DNA of 64,000 nucleotides. Origin: Lytechinus variegatus (taxonomy: Eukaryota; Echinodermata; Echinoidea; Temnopleuroida; Toxopneustidae). The stretch's first letter is position 1. Each line of letters starts with the position of its first letter. Of the stretch, positions 10,801 to 25,800 are shown one piece after another. The notes beneath the pieces are model-generated. The model ran no database searches, was not told the origin of the DNA, and worked only from the letters and a program-made list of their open reading frames with translations. Made by a program: the position numbers and the translations under genes. The stretch lies in the NCBI RefSeq assembly GCF_018143015.1, contig NC_054755.1, positions 12,006,124 to 12,070,123 of the forward strand, given 5' to 3'.

Positions 10801-13800
10801 AAAAGTTTATTTTTATTACTCATATATTCATGATACTGTATTGCAGTTATATGATACCCTATTTAGACATGGAAATAGCATAGTTTTATTTGATAAAGGG
10901 GGGTAGCCAACTGTATGTGCACAACCGTTTTATACACACCTACACACCAATTGAAAAAAACACATTGCTTGGGATGATTTGGGTCCAAAAATAGCCAAGA
11001 GCTGTAAGTGTAAAAAATAGTTCCTTTAATTTGCGAAAAATGTCCCTGTAATATGCAAATATTGCCCCTGTAATTGCATAAATTGTCCCTGTAAATTGCA
11101 TAGATATCCCTTACATTGTATGATGTAACCCCCCCCCTGTAAAATGCAAAAATAGTCCTGATTGAATTACCATATAGACTTCAAATTTGGAATGAGCAGA
11201 AGCCGGAGTACATCACCTTTAAAAAAAAAATAATGTCCCTATGTCTAGACATTGCTGATCATATGTGTCAAAAAGTGATATGATAATAATATAGAGTATT
11301 ACCCTTCTAAGTTTAGGTCTTAATTCTTTTCTCAAGAGAAACGATGACATCTTCTGTTGCTATGCAGAGAAATGATGTAATGTGATTCAACTTCTCATTT
11401 CTTTACACCTAATAGCCCAGCCTACAATACGGACTTGTCAACATACAATTCAAAGTACATTCTTAGACCCAACAATAAAATTGAAAAGAACATTCAAACA
11501 CCACCATTCCCGAAATCCTGCATCGAAAATTTCCCAGCATTTACTCGCACGCACACAAGGTGTAGATCTCTACGATCGACTTTTTCCTACTCTGTAGATC
11601 TGTCAGCGATTCCTGTGACAGAAATGGCTCTAAATGCATTAATTTGTGAACAAATTGACAAATGTATTCTTGTCAACGTCAATTCAGGTTAGTGGGACTG
11701 TTGTGAGAGATATTGAATAGGTACATGGAGAATCTTTGCATTTCTCAACGCGCTGCATGGGCACAATGCAGTGATGGATGTCTGCTCTGCCTATGCAAGC
11801 AGGTGAGAACACTGCCACAAAGGGGCCCCAAAAATGAAAAATAAGTTTGTTTGAATACATCGAAAATAATGCCTCAAGGTGAAATCAAGCTTAGAATTTT
11901 TGCTCTTGTGAGCTTTATTCATCGTGGATGGATTTATGGGAAGAAGTTCTGGTTATGCATTTTATGAGAGGAGACTGAGATGTATGTGGTGCATTGCTCA
12001 TTCGCGATATATATATTTTCTTGCAAGTCGAATTTGTCTCTTTGTGGTCAGATCTATATCTTTGATTTCAAATACAATAACTGTTTCTTTAGGATGGCAC
12101 CAAAATGAATGATTAGTTGGTTGAATGGCGACAAATTTATTTAACCCAGGTAAATTCTGTAGCATAATTCATAATATTTGTCAGGCATTCTTCTTCTCTA
12201 TAAGAAAGGCCTTTTCATCCTTGTCTTTGTATCATCAATGAAGTTGGCAAATTTATTGAAAATATAATATTGGAGTAATTTATGAGATGATGATATCCCT
12301 TGATATTTTTTTGACACATTTAATTGGACAAACTCCATCATCCTAATTCTTCCTACCCAGACCTAACTCACTGTCTGTTATATTTCGTTTTCTTCTGTTT
12401 GTTAAAAAAATCTCTTCTGAACCAAGATGATATACTATCTTGATTCAACACTGACTGCATGCATTCCATCCCTCCTTTCATTTAATTTCTTCACTTTGCC
12501 TCTCTCGTTTTAGAAACCCATCCCCTCTCTCTCTTTTCTTCGACATGTTCTCCTTGTTCCCTTCTCTGTTTAATACTCCCTATAGATTTCCCCCGCTACC
12601 CCCTCCTTCCCTTTCACCCTCTTATCCTCTGTAAATGTTCTGTTTAATTTCTGGTGTCTAAATACATCCCAAGCAAACACATTATCACATGACTGTCAAT
12701 AAAACAGGTAATGAAGTTTGCTTTCATCCCCCTTTTCCCCTCTATATTACCCCCTCTTTCTTTCTATACAGTATGTATTTACCCCATATTTTATTCAAGA
12801 AGAGGTCCTTCTCTCGCTCTTCTCTATAATAGCCTTGTTGTGCACAATGGGCTTTGATGAATTTCCTTGCCAGTAAAGCAGCCCAAAGGGAGTGTTGGTT
12901 AGTCCCGTCCATGGTCCCTTCTTTCATGAAGACAAATGCCCATTTATTGCACGCTTTCTCATTTTCCAATAAGGAATGTCATACGCTTGCCCACTTAAAA
13001 TGACAGAACGGTATTAGAATTGATATCTGCTCCCGTTTTATGGGGATCCTGTTGGTAATTGGGGCGATGGAGACAAGAGGGTTTGACTTGATGATTTTAG
13101 GGCGGTGGTATGTCACGATGTTCGATTTCATTGAGCGTGCAAGGGAGGAAACGACGGGAGTAGCAGAGCTACTGGCGAATATTACCCATCCTTTCCCTCC
13201 CATTACCAAGTCTGTTTGAGCAGTGAAAACTTTATGAAATCACGAAAATAGAACATCATTATAAAAACGATGAGCAGGGCCTTGGGAGCAATTATAAAAG
13301 TTTAAATTTGTCAGGTGTCAACAAAAAAAAGGTTTTGCTACAAAAAGATTTTGTTCTAGGAAAAATTGACAAGCCCCAAAAAGGAGGGTTAAATTCAAAC
13401 TGCAGGTCAATTTGGTTTAATACATTTCTGCCATACCTACCAGATTCCCAGGGGGACACAGTACCCCCCCCCCTCCCATTTTCCCAGGACCCCAAGAATG
13501 AGGAAAACCAACTCCTTATTATTTGTAATGTAAATTAGACTTTTTTTCTTTAGTAAAAATAAATCGTGTTTTTCCAATTTCATGAAATAGAATTCTAAAT
13601 TGTACGTTTTAATTCACGACCGGGAAAAACATTGAGAATACAGGTCACTCTTTTAAAAGAATATCCCAGTGATTACTAACAAACATATTCTTAGCATCGG
13701 AAACCCATTGCACTTTGAAACTTCAATAAAGTAATGAGCCTTTTATGACTATTGAAGTAGGGGGTATTTGACGTTGGTTTAGGGTTAATGACAAGTGTAT

Positions 13801-16800
13801 TTGGCCAGTAAACATCCAGCTTGATAACAGCGCACTGTAGAAGTTTAAAAAAAAATGATTCCTTGACAACAAATTAAAGTGTAGTCTACAGCTTGTGTGA
13901 ACTAATGCATTCTCCCTGAAGTTATAGATGTAAACCACATCAGATGAGGTGGACAGAAACCAGTGGCATCTTTTACGAAAGAAAAGGACTGAAAACTTGG
14001 ATGTTCTAATGCTGGGACAACAGCTGAAATTCTGCCTCTTCCGACAGCTACCACAAGTGGTTTCTTACTTATTTTGTTCAAATTTTGTTATGGGATATTT
14101 TTCTTTCTGCATTCCCCCCAAAATAAATTGTCACTAGGAACATTTGCCCCAAAGTTACGCCACTGCCAGAAACTTCTCTCACATGTTCATTACATGCATG
14201 ATAGAGAGAACAGATTCCACTTTTCCCATGCCCAGCTTCCACCTTTTTCCTACTCCAAAGTAATTTGCATGGTACATTGTCACAGTATCATCAAACTATA
14301 TCGATGATGATCAATGCATTCATCAATTGAAGATAATTGAGGGGTGACGTGAGCATTTAGAAATGTCTTAATGACTTGGTAATGTGACCTCCAGTCTTTC
14401 ATAGAACAACCTTTAAGCTTCCTTTTCAATTCCTTCATCAATTTCTCTTGTGCCGTTTCCCCTGCTTCTTATTGAGGATTCATTATTGTCCGCACACCCC
14501 AACCTTAAAATCCAATATCCAGTGGTTCATGACTCACCTCACGCTTAAGCCCGGAATGCTGGAGTTTTTGTATTTAAATATTGATTTGCTGTGTTGCAAA
14601 ATCCTATTGGGATTACGGCACCGATTAAAAGCAGGTTATTAAGACAGCAAGTGTCATGTGCAAGACAATAACAAATCGCCAAGCAATGCTGGAGTTTCGA
14701 TTTCAGCTTCGGACCAAAGTTAGCGGGACGGCAATCAATACATGCCTGTGCTCATCATTGCTGGCTCGGAAAATTACAGAGTATTGTGACTAGAAGATAT
14801 CAGGGAGATCTCGCACCACGATTGACTTCTTACCTTAGCAATTATATAAAGGGAATTTGTGAAATCCTATTGTGGATGTCCCAGTGTGAGAGTTTATGAT
14901 TAAGCAAGAGCCCAAGAGCTTTTACCATTCAAAAAGTATTAATGCAGGAACTTTTTGCTTAGAGAGACCTATAAAAGAAACTTGGTATCAAATCCCTTTT
15001 TGCTCCCTTTTTGAACTCTTTGGGTTTAGTTTTCCAACCATTTGACGTCATCCTGTTTAATATTCTATCCTCTCTCTTCTCTTCCTTTGCACTTGTTCCT
15101 TCCCTTGCTCATCTTTCCCCAACACTTGAACAACCATTTTTTCACCCTCAATACATTGTGGTTATATTTTCTTTACGAGGGTTGTATTTCTATTAATCCT
15201 CCAAGAGCTGGTAGGGGTGTATTCTTTTCCCCCTTTGTTGGAATTCCTTGGTTCCTAGCTACCACCCTCACCTCTTCGTCACCCCCCTGCATGGCTGCTC
15301 ACAGCATCACGGTCTATTCAATCACCCAACGACACATTCTGTGTTGCCTGTTTAGCCCCGACCTGCATGAAGTCTTTGCCAGACAGGAACAGAGAAGCCT
15401 CGGATTTCTTTCCATGTTTTCAAAAGGCGATGGGCACCAACTGAGAAGTGAAATAAAAGACATGATTAATAAGAAAATTCTTCCTTCCTAAATCCTAATC
15501 CAGCACCCCCTCAGCTTGCTTCTTTTATTTGTATTTTTAGAGCTGGAAAAGGACATCAAATCTTGCAAGGTTCTTTTCATGAGTCATGTAGCCATGTACA
15601 TGTAGTGTAAACCTCCCCCACCTCCTGCTCTCTTTAAACACTTTATTCACACTGCCTTTTTAGCACCCCATAGATTAAAGTGCATTTGACAATTTGAAAA
15701 TTTTATAGAACATCCATGTACACATGGGAGAAATTCGTGAAAATATCATATTATATTATCATCCTTTTTATTCTGATTTCTTAATCTGGATACCAACATT
15801 GGCAGTTCTGGTGTTTCATCTCACTGTATTAACACAGAGCAACCTGTGTGTTTTGATGGGTATGCAGTACATGACGAGTGGCTGTCGAGTTTAACATTAT
15901 GGCATCAATGATAAAATTTATACAGACCGAAAAAGCTCAAACTGCCCCTTCATGTACCCTCCCCCAACCCATCCTTCCTAAGTTGCCCTGACAACAGATC
16001 AAAGAAAACAAATCAAAATAGTAAATAAAAGTTAACATAAATATAATTTGTTTGTGCAGTATCTTATCTTAATTTTTGCTTTTGGCTATCTGTAACCATA
16101 GATAGACCTGTATAAAGTTATCAATGTGTATAAAGGCCATGTGTTTACAGAGATGAACTTGTCAGACTCATCGGCTGCACCCAACAAAGCAATCTACCAT
16201 GGAAAATTACTTTTAGACATCCTATTTCAAAAGAAGTAGCTATTTTTTCTACATTATGAAGCTGCTTTCTTAAACAACCCAAAATAGTAGTTGCTGGTAC
16301 ATGTATATAGAAGAACGTACAATTTACCTTCTTATGTTCATTGACATACCGTAAGTAACGGTGTATTAACCGCACCTTTTTCTCGGCGGGATAGAAGCAA
16401 AAGTCGGGGGTGCGGTTTATACACGGTGACGGGTCTGAGCCAGCCCGCCGTAACCCCTCCCGTACATGTACGATGTCTGCCAGTTCACAACACATCGAGT
16501 GGCCGGGCGTAGCCGCCCAGGCAATGTCATTTAGAGGGGTATGAGCCGCGGGTAATGGGAAGCGAATTACGATCTTAATTAAATGTTGTCCATAACAAAC
16601 GCACCCACCTTCATGACACTAATTTTGACTTTATTCTCGATTCAAAGTAGTGAAGTTCCCTGGCTAATTTGAAAGAAACGCCAAGCACACTCGGTAATAT
16701 TTTGTGAGAGAGAGTATTTGAATGAGCTGCTTAGAGATTGCGTTGTAATGTGGTTATAGTGCGACTGAAGCTGGCGCTATTCAAAATCCCATTTCGCGCC

Positions 16801-19800
16801 AGCTTGTTTTTTTTCCTTCCTGTTTGCTTTTCAGAAGATACCATGTAAACCATGCACGAGAGAGACAGCACGAAGCCGTAAAAAACAACTGGAAAAAATG
16901 TTAATTTCTTTGTTTCTTGAACCTTCCTATAATCCCGTATCCAAAATTCATGCTAAGACATCAAATTTCTGAAAGTGATTGTGAGGTTACGATGCAAGAA
17001 ATGTGAATGTTTGTTCCTCCTACGCTGGGAAAGACAGATCATAATTTGATAAGATGTAGTCATGTACTGGCATGACTGGTACTGTATCGTAGTTTGCAAT
17101 GTAATGGCAGTGCTGTGTGTGTGTACACTGTGACTGTGAGGTGAGTGTGTAAATTGCCAATATTGTCGGGACCGTTCTTTCTTTCTAACATTTGTAGATG
17201 AATTGATCAAGAACAGCAGATTCCGCGTACCGGTAATCTCTTTGGATACTTTGAATTTTAAAAACTTAGATTTTGTTTCTTTGTACTTCAAATATGCATG
17301 CAAATGTGAGAAGAATTTTTTTTTTTTTTTTTTTTAGTCCAAAGTTGGGGGTGCGGTTAATACACGGGTGCTGTTAATACACCGTTACTTACGGTACATG
17401 TAGCATCAGTATTTCACAGATAAAAGGGGTATTGTTATGTTTCACATCCAATACATGTTCGCTTTTAAAAATCAAGAGAATAGAGAATAGATAGTAGTGT
17501 ACTAAAATCCTTCAATAGGGATACACAATTGTTTATTTTCTTTTGTATATGGATAAAAAAGCCCCCCTTAGCCATTCAAGGAACAAAGAAAAGAAAGAAA
17601 TTAACAAGTGGCAGAATATAAAAAGAAGGAATTTCCCCTTTTGTTGCTTTCTTCTAAAGTTTTAGCTTTTATCTTTTCTTTTCAATTTTACTTCTATTCT
17701 GATCCCCTTGGATATTATACAAACAAAACATTATTCTGTTTTGAATAATAGGATCTAAGAATAATCATGCTCACAGAGACACAGAGATGGTTCTTTCCCC
17801 TTTTGGGGTCATCCTAATCCCCATTTACAGGGGAGAGCTCAGAGGGGCACACAAGACCCCCATTTTTATCCTCTAAATAAAGAGAATTGTCTTCACTACA
17901 AAAGTGTAAGAATTTGTGATTGTGAAGAAGTGGAGTCGTATTGTTAGTAAAGCTTGATTTTGTATTTTTAGTAGAATAGACAAGTTTAGTATCTTTCATA
18001 TTATAGTGGATACATAAAGGCCTATTGCATTTTTGTAAGAAATAGTACATTGCAACACTGTTTTAGAATAGAGGACTGTGGTGTACATGTACAAAAGTGT
18101 TAAGTTTATAGTTTAACCCTTTGCATGCTTATGTTGCAATTTTGCACATTCGTACAATTAAATTCAACAATAATAATAATTAATTTCCTCCCCTACCTTC
18201 AAATTAGAGAAGCTACATGTAATAAAAGGTAATAGGTCTTGGATGACATCTATACAATAATTATACACAGTAAAAACATTGTTTAAGATTTTATACAACA
18301 CTATTTACTATATAAACCTTACAGTATTTGTTTAACTCATAAATGTTTAAACAATCATGTTTAATTTATTGACAATTAGATATTGAAAATTAAACTTTGT
18401 TGCTTAAGATTTAAACAGTTGTTTAAACTGTTTAAACAATTTCTGTAAGGTTCATATAGTGAACAGCATTGTATAATTTATTTTCTACTGTGTAATTATC
18501 AATGGTGCAATATGGATATTTTGAATTAAAGAAAATAACATGGAAACAATTGTAATCATTACCCCCAAAAATTAATTCAGCGTGCAAAGAGTTAAACACC
18601 TATTCATGTTTATTAAAGCTGAAACACATTTAAGGTTGTTATTTTTGATAATGTTTGGTGGTGGTATGTTAAAGCTCCAAGTGTAATTTGAACATTTCTC
18701 ATATATTCACATCCTCAATGTACCACTCTTGTTCGAAAACAAACAAAAATGCACCTTTTTATGTTGGTATAGGTTTAGAAAGTAAATAAAGATCTGGTTT
18801 TAGGTTATTGTTTTTTCAGTGTTTATGAAAAGTTTCTTTAATTATGCTTTTATTTACAACAGAATCAATGAGCATGGTTGTGCACTCGCAAGCCATTGCC
18901 CCCAAATAACCTATGGAATTCATACAAAATTGTTCCTGGTTAAGTTCCTCACTTTTCCCCAATAGAAACAGGAATGCCTAATTATGTACATGAAACATTT
19001 ATAATATCAATACAAACTCTTGCATGAATGCCATGCTAATTTAAAAAATGACTCAAGATAATGGGAGTTTGGAGTTTTTTAATTTGGACTATTTACTCGA
19101 GAAGCGCCAAAAGGTTTTGATCTATGAAGCTTATCAAAATCAGTCTAATGGAATATCACCTTTAAATCCCTCTCTGTTCATTACCATCTTCTAGTTGTAA
19201 AGCACAAATTACGTGTTTTCACGCCCGCCTCCGCTCGAACATATCCGTTTCATTAAAAATTGACACTTTAGAGCTTCTGTGAGGAATGTTATTGCATTTC
19301 TATTGTAGCTTTCCAAATTGGGACTTGGCTGGCAACAAAAGAGCGTGGGTTTTATGCAATAGTGATAAAGTGATAATGTGCTCCATATCCACCCGATAAT
19401 TGTCATTTTCTCTCTTACTATTTTATCTTTTTTCTGCTCTCATATCTTCTCAGTCCATCTTTCCTTTTTTTGTCTTCCTTCATCTGCTCATACTCACACA
19501 CCCCTTGTCTCTCTTTCTTTTTGAACCATCACTCTAGGTGGTTTCAAACCGCCTCGATCACAAGAATTCCCGTTAAATTACGAGAACTTTTTTAGGCTGA
19601 AAAATACCCGTTAATTATTCCTGCATTCACACTGCCCTGAAACATACCCTTCGGGATAAGTTCCCGAAGTTACGAGCATGCGCAGTATGGTCTGATAAGC
19701 AGGCAAGGTGCGGGATTCAAAATCACTAGCCCAGCAGCCACCCACAGCTCCCGCGCCCAACGACGACCAACAATACGCTGGGCTAAAAGTTCCCGTAATT

Positions 19801-22800
19801 TTGCTTTCACATCGCCAAAATACCTGCGACCTTGGAAAAATCCTCGTGAAAGTTCTCGTAATTTCGCCAAGTAGCTACTATTTAGCGGGTATTTTCTTTC
19901 GGGGAAATTACGCGTAGTTTGCTTTCACATTACCAAAATACCTGGTATTTTCTGATCGCGGTAAATTTCCCGATCAGAGAATACCTGGAACTGGCGAACT
20001 TCGAGGCGGTCTGAAACCACCTTCTTTCTCACTTGATCTTTTTCTACCACACAATATTTTTATCAAACTCAATGTCATTTCTCCCATTCTTTAAACCCAC
20101 CACCCATACATTATAGGATTATGACTTTTGTAAGTAGAACATTGTTCATGCTTTGCTGTGAGTCTTGTATACTGTACCTCTTTTCATCCACATTAAACAA
20201 TTTGTTTCATTGTCGGTATAAAAGGGCCTCATGGTGTAGTAGTTCAGACTCTGGTCGTTTCATCAGACGGTCATGGGTTCTAATCCCACTCCAAGTGTTT
20301 ATTTCATTCAGCACAAATTCATCCATTTTGTGCTTCACCCAACCCAGGTGATGTAATTGAGAACCTGAAAGGGCCAGGGTTCCATTCCTTGAAATCTAGA
20401 GCATGTAAAATCTGCTCTTCAACAGCCAAGGCGATTTATTAATATCTGCATTAATGTAGTGCTGTGCTATAGAGGCTTCTGTAAGTTCTGTTAAAGTATA
20501 AAAACATTAAGTTAATCTGCAAGAAAAGACTCATATATGACACTTTAACCATTGACGGGTCTAGAGTAAAGACTAGATGCCAAAGGCTCTGTCTGTGGCA
20601 AATAAGAGCCAGCCACAGTACATAGTGAATCTAGTCTCACTACTTCAGACTCTGCATTATGCACTTTGCGAATTGCAAAAACCAAGGGTCTGTGATTGCA
20701 GACTAGCGTTGGGTGCTGTGTAAGCAAGTATAATGATAGTTTTATTATATAATTCTTTTATTTTGTTTGATTGTCCTCTTGCAGCTCAAGATTTAAAAGT
20801 CTGCAGGACTGGGATGTCGTGTTGTACAGCCTCACTGGAGAGGGAGCTCATCAACCAAGCTAAGATTGACTTCCACACCACCCTCCAGACCTCCACCATG
20901 TTCCTCAAATACACCCTCTCATCCAGTGCAGTAGATTTCAGAAGTAAGTATTTCTTTAACAGAAATTTGTGTTTCCTTCAGGACTTCCAATAGTCCAAGT
21001 ATACATGTACAGTGTACCCCATCATCAAGTGCAGTAGATTTCAGAAGAAAGCATTTCTGAAGTACTTCTTTTTCTTTGTGCCATCTGTTACGAATGCCAC
21101 GATTGGCTTTTCGTAGCTGACTGCAAAATAATTGAACCTTCAAAAATTTCAGTGTTCAGTACGATTGTCATGACTGATCTGATACAATCGTTATGATTAT
21201 TCCACGATTAGGATTTGTTACCATCATTGGTTCTGAGGTGATTTTTCAACAAAAATGTAAGATAATGAGACAACTGCTATAACAAGGAAACTTACAAATG
21301 TTGAAACTTGCAAATCAATACAAAGTATTGTGTTCTCCTGGCTTTAGTACTCTATTTTACTTGTACATGTAATACTGATAATTAGAAAGGTTAATTATAA
21401 TAGTTTTCTTCTTATTTTTAGCTCACAATACCCTCAAAATTAGGTTCCTGGGTTGCTCCTGTACATTCTGTGGGTCCTGAAATACCATCAGTGGTGTAGT
21501 TTGTACTTTGCATTTCCGCGGTCTGTCCATGGCCGACTTTTTCTTGAAACCGTGAGAAAAAGAATAATCCATGAAATGGGATACTGGGGGTTATCACGAA
21601 GTGAAACTAATACGACTTATGCAAAGGTTTCGTAGAAAAGAAATAAACATTGGTACAACCTGTGAAAGGTTGTCGGAATCGAGCACCACAATGTCTTCAG
21701 AAACATGCAGGTTGTGTACCAAACGTTAATATGGGTAGAGAACATGTTCGTATGAACTTTTATTGTCTTATTCGGAAAACGAAATTATATGAGAGAATTA
21801 ATACTCATTTGCACTTTATTGAGGATCTTACCTTGTTTAAAAATAAATTTACAGTGGAACATATGACATATATATTTTATTAATATTTTGGAGTTAGAAA
21901 TTGTAGTTTTTCTTCTTCAATATATATTATCATTAAGGTATTGAACTTAATATGCACTTCAACACTGCTGGGTCATAGCTTCTCTCAATGGCCAATGCCC
22001 TGTATTATAGAGATAATATGTTGAAAGTGTGACCTAAATAATATATAAAAAACTGAAAACCGCTTTGTCATTTTGTACATAACAACTATTCGAATAATTC
22101 AAACATACACTCAATATTGTAAAAAAATGTGATGTTATCTCCTGCTAATTACTTGTAACTAATTTGTTGTTGAACTCAGAATTGTGGTTATTTTTGCGGC
22201 TTCCTTTGATGCAATGAACAGTCATTGAGCACCGAATACTTTCTATGGAAGCAAAGACATTGAATATTTCACTTACAAAGTGAATTGTATTCTTCAGCTC
22301 AGAAAAACATCCTCTTTTGGGGGGCAAAAGAGTGATAACTCCATACTTTCAAACAATATTGAGTGCCTTTCTACCCCTGAACCTCACAAACAATATGTTT
22401 GGCCTACGCATACATTGTATGTTTTCAGCCCGGGCTGTTTGGTGTCCGCCGTCCCAATATTTGCCCGAGGGGAAAAACTTTAAATTCAGGACTAAACTTC
22501 ACCTCTTGAGGTTGTTTGATATTTATTTAATTTCTAAAGGGGGAAGGGGGGTGCTTTATTCATTCCCTGGGGTATGAATGGTGATGATGGCTTATTGATT
22601 GAATTAAGCTTCGGATGATTGGATTAAATCTGTTTATCTGTCTGGCTATGTAGACTATACTGATTAAATTGCTCTTTTTCTCTCCCCCTCTCTCCTTCTC
22701 TTCCTCCCACTCTGCCCTTCTCTTTCTCCCCGACTCTGTATTTTGAAAACAATTTAGGCATACTGTAATATATGCTGTATACATTGTAAAAGTGTTTATA

Positions 22801-25800
22801 TTCTGTCCTCTTGCTCAACATAATTTCTTCCAATTTATTTCATTCTCTAATGTTTCCATGTCTTTTGTCATTGTTTAATTTCCTTTTATCTATATGTGTT
22901 TCTGTCTTTCTACCCCTCTTCTACTCTCTCTTTCTATCTCTCTCCCACCTCTCTTCCTCCACATTTCCCTAACCTTTTTGGACACTTAAAAGGCTTGACA
23001 TGTCCCTTAAAAAGGAACATTTTCACAATGAAACAGTGTACTATGGAATCAAATGAAAACGGAAAAGTGAAAGAGCTTTACACATAAACACATTCTGACG
23101 TACAGAAAACATAGTATTTCTTAAACTACAATACTTAAAAAGAACAACATGGTATTGTTAAAAGCTATTTTCATATTAAAGATCCAGAGATTGCATGTCG
23201 TATACTTTTCAAAGCAAACATGATTTTATCATGAAATACTTAGGGGAGCACAATGAGAATGAATGTTTGAAATATTAAATTCACCAGAGTCCTATTTCTA
23301 ATATTTATTGAATCTCTGAAGGGGTTTTGTAACTAAAAGTTTACAAACACAATCCCATTCATCGTGTGTTTCCTATCCCACCTCTTGGACAATAAGCACT
23401 GCAATTTTCGGTGACTGAAAAGTTACAAGAATGCTACCGGTCCCCGGTCCGAGAACAATGGTCCGGCTCCCAAGGACTGCCCAGATAATCGAAGTTTTAG
23501 CCCCAAGTGAGAGATTACAATTACTCTCATTTAGTGTTCCTCAATTCTTCCAACTTACAGCTTCCCTTGTGCTATGTTTTCTATTATCATCCTGCATTCA
23601 TACCCGACTCCAATCCCACATACTTTCCGTACATTGGCCTCCGGTCATAAATAAGTCTGGCCCTGGCTTTTCCTTTTTGAAATGGTCATTTTTCTTCCTT
23701 CCTACCATACCTTTGTATCTATAACTGACAACCCTCTGTTTACTTATTACTTTGGCTCTTTCTTAAAACTTTTTTTTTTAATTTCCATTGCATTTACCTT
23801 CTCTGAAAAAGTGATTCTGAATCCTTTATGAAGCAGGTCTTTGACAGGTTTTGTCTACCTCATGGTCAGATGGTTAAATTAACTGGTTGTTATTTACCCA
23901 CCTCAATAAATTTTAATCCCTGATCAGCCCGATGTCATCCCCGATTGGTCAAACTTTCGGACGTTGCAGACCACTGTGAAATTACTGAAAAAGGAAAATG
24001 GCAGGAGGGGCTACAATTAATGGTGGTGAAAGGGCATTAAAGCAGGCAGTCAGGGTTTTTATTTTCTATAAGTTCTGAATTTTCATGGCCAGTTTGAAAA
24101 ATATGATTCTTGTTCTCTTTCCATCTCTCACACTATTCACACTTATTATTTTTTCTCTCTCTCTTTCTTTCTCTGACTCTCTCGCACTCTCACTCTCTTG
24201 CCTTCCGGTCTTTTCATTTTCACTTTTACATCATTTGTTACTGTTATCTTGAATTCAATTAATGTGTCAATTTGCTTTCACCTATACTTACAATTTGGGC
24301 TATCCTCTTCCAGCGACATGATAGATTGTGGAGTTATTTTCCCTTTATTTGCAGTTTCACTGTATTTTATTTTAGATCACTTTCTTGTTTGAGGTAAATT
24401 TCATGGAAAACTTTATTATAGATTTCATGAATGAAGTCAGCTCCTGCTAATGCATGTTTCAGATTTTGTTTTGGTATATGTCGGTACATGTACATGTATG
24501 CCTATGTTGACAATTTTGTGAAATAGAGTCACAACCCTAATACCTCGGTCACATTTGCTCTACGGTGGCCATATGGCGAGTAAAAAACAGCCATTTTATT
24601 TATTTTAATTCAAACCACCTATATGTAGCTGGTGCAAAAAATGTTAAAACGGCTGTTTCTCGACTGGCCGTATGGCCGCTATAGAGCAAATGTGACAGAG
24701 GTATAAACCTATAGCAACATAACAGTGAACACACAAAAACAATGTTAGAAGTACAGTACCTATATTATACACATTATACATGTAGGTCCATGCACATAGT
24801 AAATGCCTGATGTGGGCAGTGGGGGATATGAAATCTCCACAAACTAGATGTACTATCTTAATATTTTGTTTGAGAAAATTTGGAAAGACACAGAGATTGG
24901 TAATTTCACCTAAGTAAAATATACAACAAAACTTGATACCTCTTGAACATGACCTTAGACTGCAGGGTATGTTTTCATTCAGGAAAAGATTCTTTTTTAT
25001 TGAAATCTTGATGCTTGCCTTGATCTCTTTAGCACTCCTGCCCCATGTCTGTCAGCACCGTTGGTCACCCATGTTGAAAGTTTGTGGAATATGTATTCAG
25101 CTGGTTGGTGTAAATAAACAATAGATCTGAGGAGTGTATTGAGATAAATGGAGAAATACAGAAGAATGACACTTTTCTTCTTTTTTTTTGCAGTTATGGT
25201 TATGCTTGAGAAATATTATGGGCCATCGCATTGTTGAATTATGTTTCTGTGCGCATTTTATTCAGGTGGAGACAGAATGCTGATATGGTTATCATTTGAC
25301 TATTGGGGCGTTACAAGAAACTTGCGATCAATTGCAAGTCTATTTTTGGTCCCTAAATCAATTGTGTGTCTTGCAGTTAATTGCAAATTTGTGATTGATT
25401 GTTAATCTGCTTCTTGAAACAAAGAGTGTAATCTGATTTGCTACAGCTAACGTTGATCTATCAGTTGTAAAATTGCAATGTAATATTTGCAATTGATCGC
25501 AAATATTTTCTTGCAACACCCCTTAGGCTTAAACATCTGGGGAGCAAGAGTATTTCATGAGACAATTAGGCAAAACCACTGCTGTAACTTGACTACTCTG
25601 GTTCTTAAACTACAATGTGATGAATAAACCGGTAGTGTTCGATGGTCCAACTATGGTAGGTGTTAAAATATAGTACTAATTCACCTCCAATTCATACTTA
25701 CATGTAGGTCTAGTTTTATAGTTTGTAAAGTTTTTAATAACATTAGCATACTGCATTTATAGAGCATAGCCTATTTCTTCCCAAGAAATGATACACGATA

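Larger units (their letters stand above)
7808..20784 (+). other. Glypican intron 1 (13.0 kb)
   Basis: GT-AG intron in phase 1. Contents seen: a GC-rich patch (7850-8060), purine and pyrimidine tracts (8580-8720, 12450-12620), a CACC-repeat foldback (9756-10088), a short tandem repeat (11017-11155), a 1-kb TIR element (16349-17394), a foldback (18259-18498), a MITE (19537-20021) and a SINE head (20224-20290). No additional exon was recognised. Confidence 0.85.

Noticed and set aside
15042..15491. 149-codon plus-strand open frame in intron 1
   Set aside because: The first half is a translated pyrimidine-rich tract. No domain, no paired splice sites in consistent phase, and no recognisable family. 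Transcript data could reopen it.
20224..20290. A functional tRNA gene
   Set aside because: A-box- and B-box-like motifs are present but the acceptor and anticodon stems do not form; treated as a SINE head.
21453..21883. Two short frames in intron 2 considered as transposase remnants
   Set aside because: No catalytic triad, helix-turn-helix or terminal repeats could be tied to them.
23431..23724. 97-codon frame possibly from a retroelement
   Set aside because: No reverse transcriptase or other catalytic motif can be seen, and no flanking retroelement structure was found.
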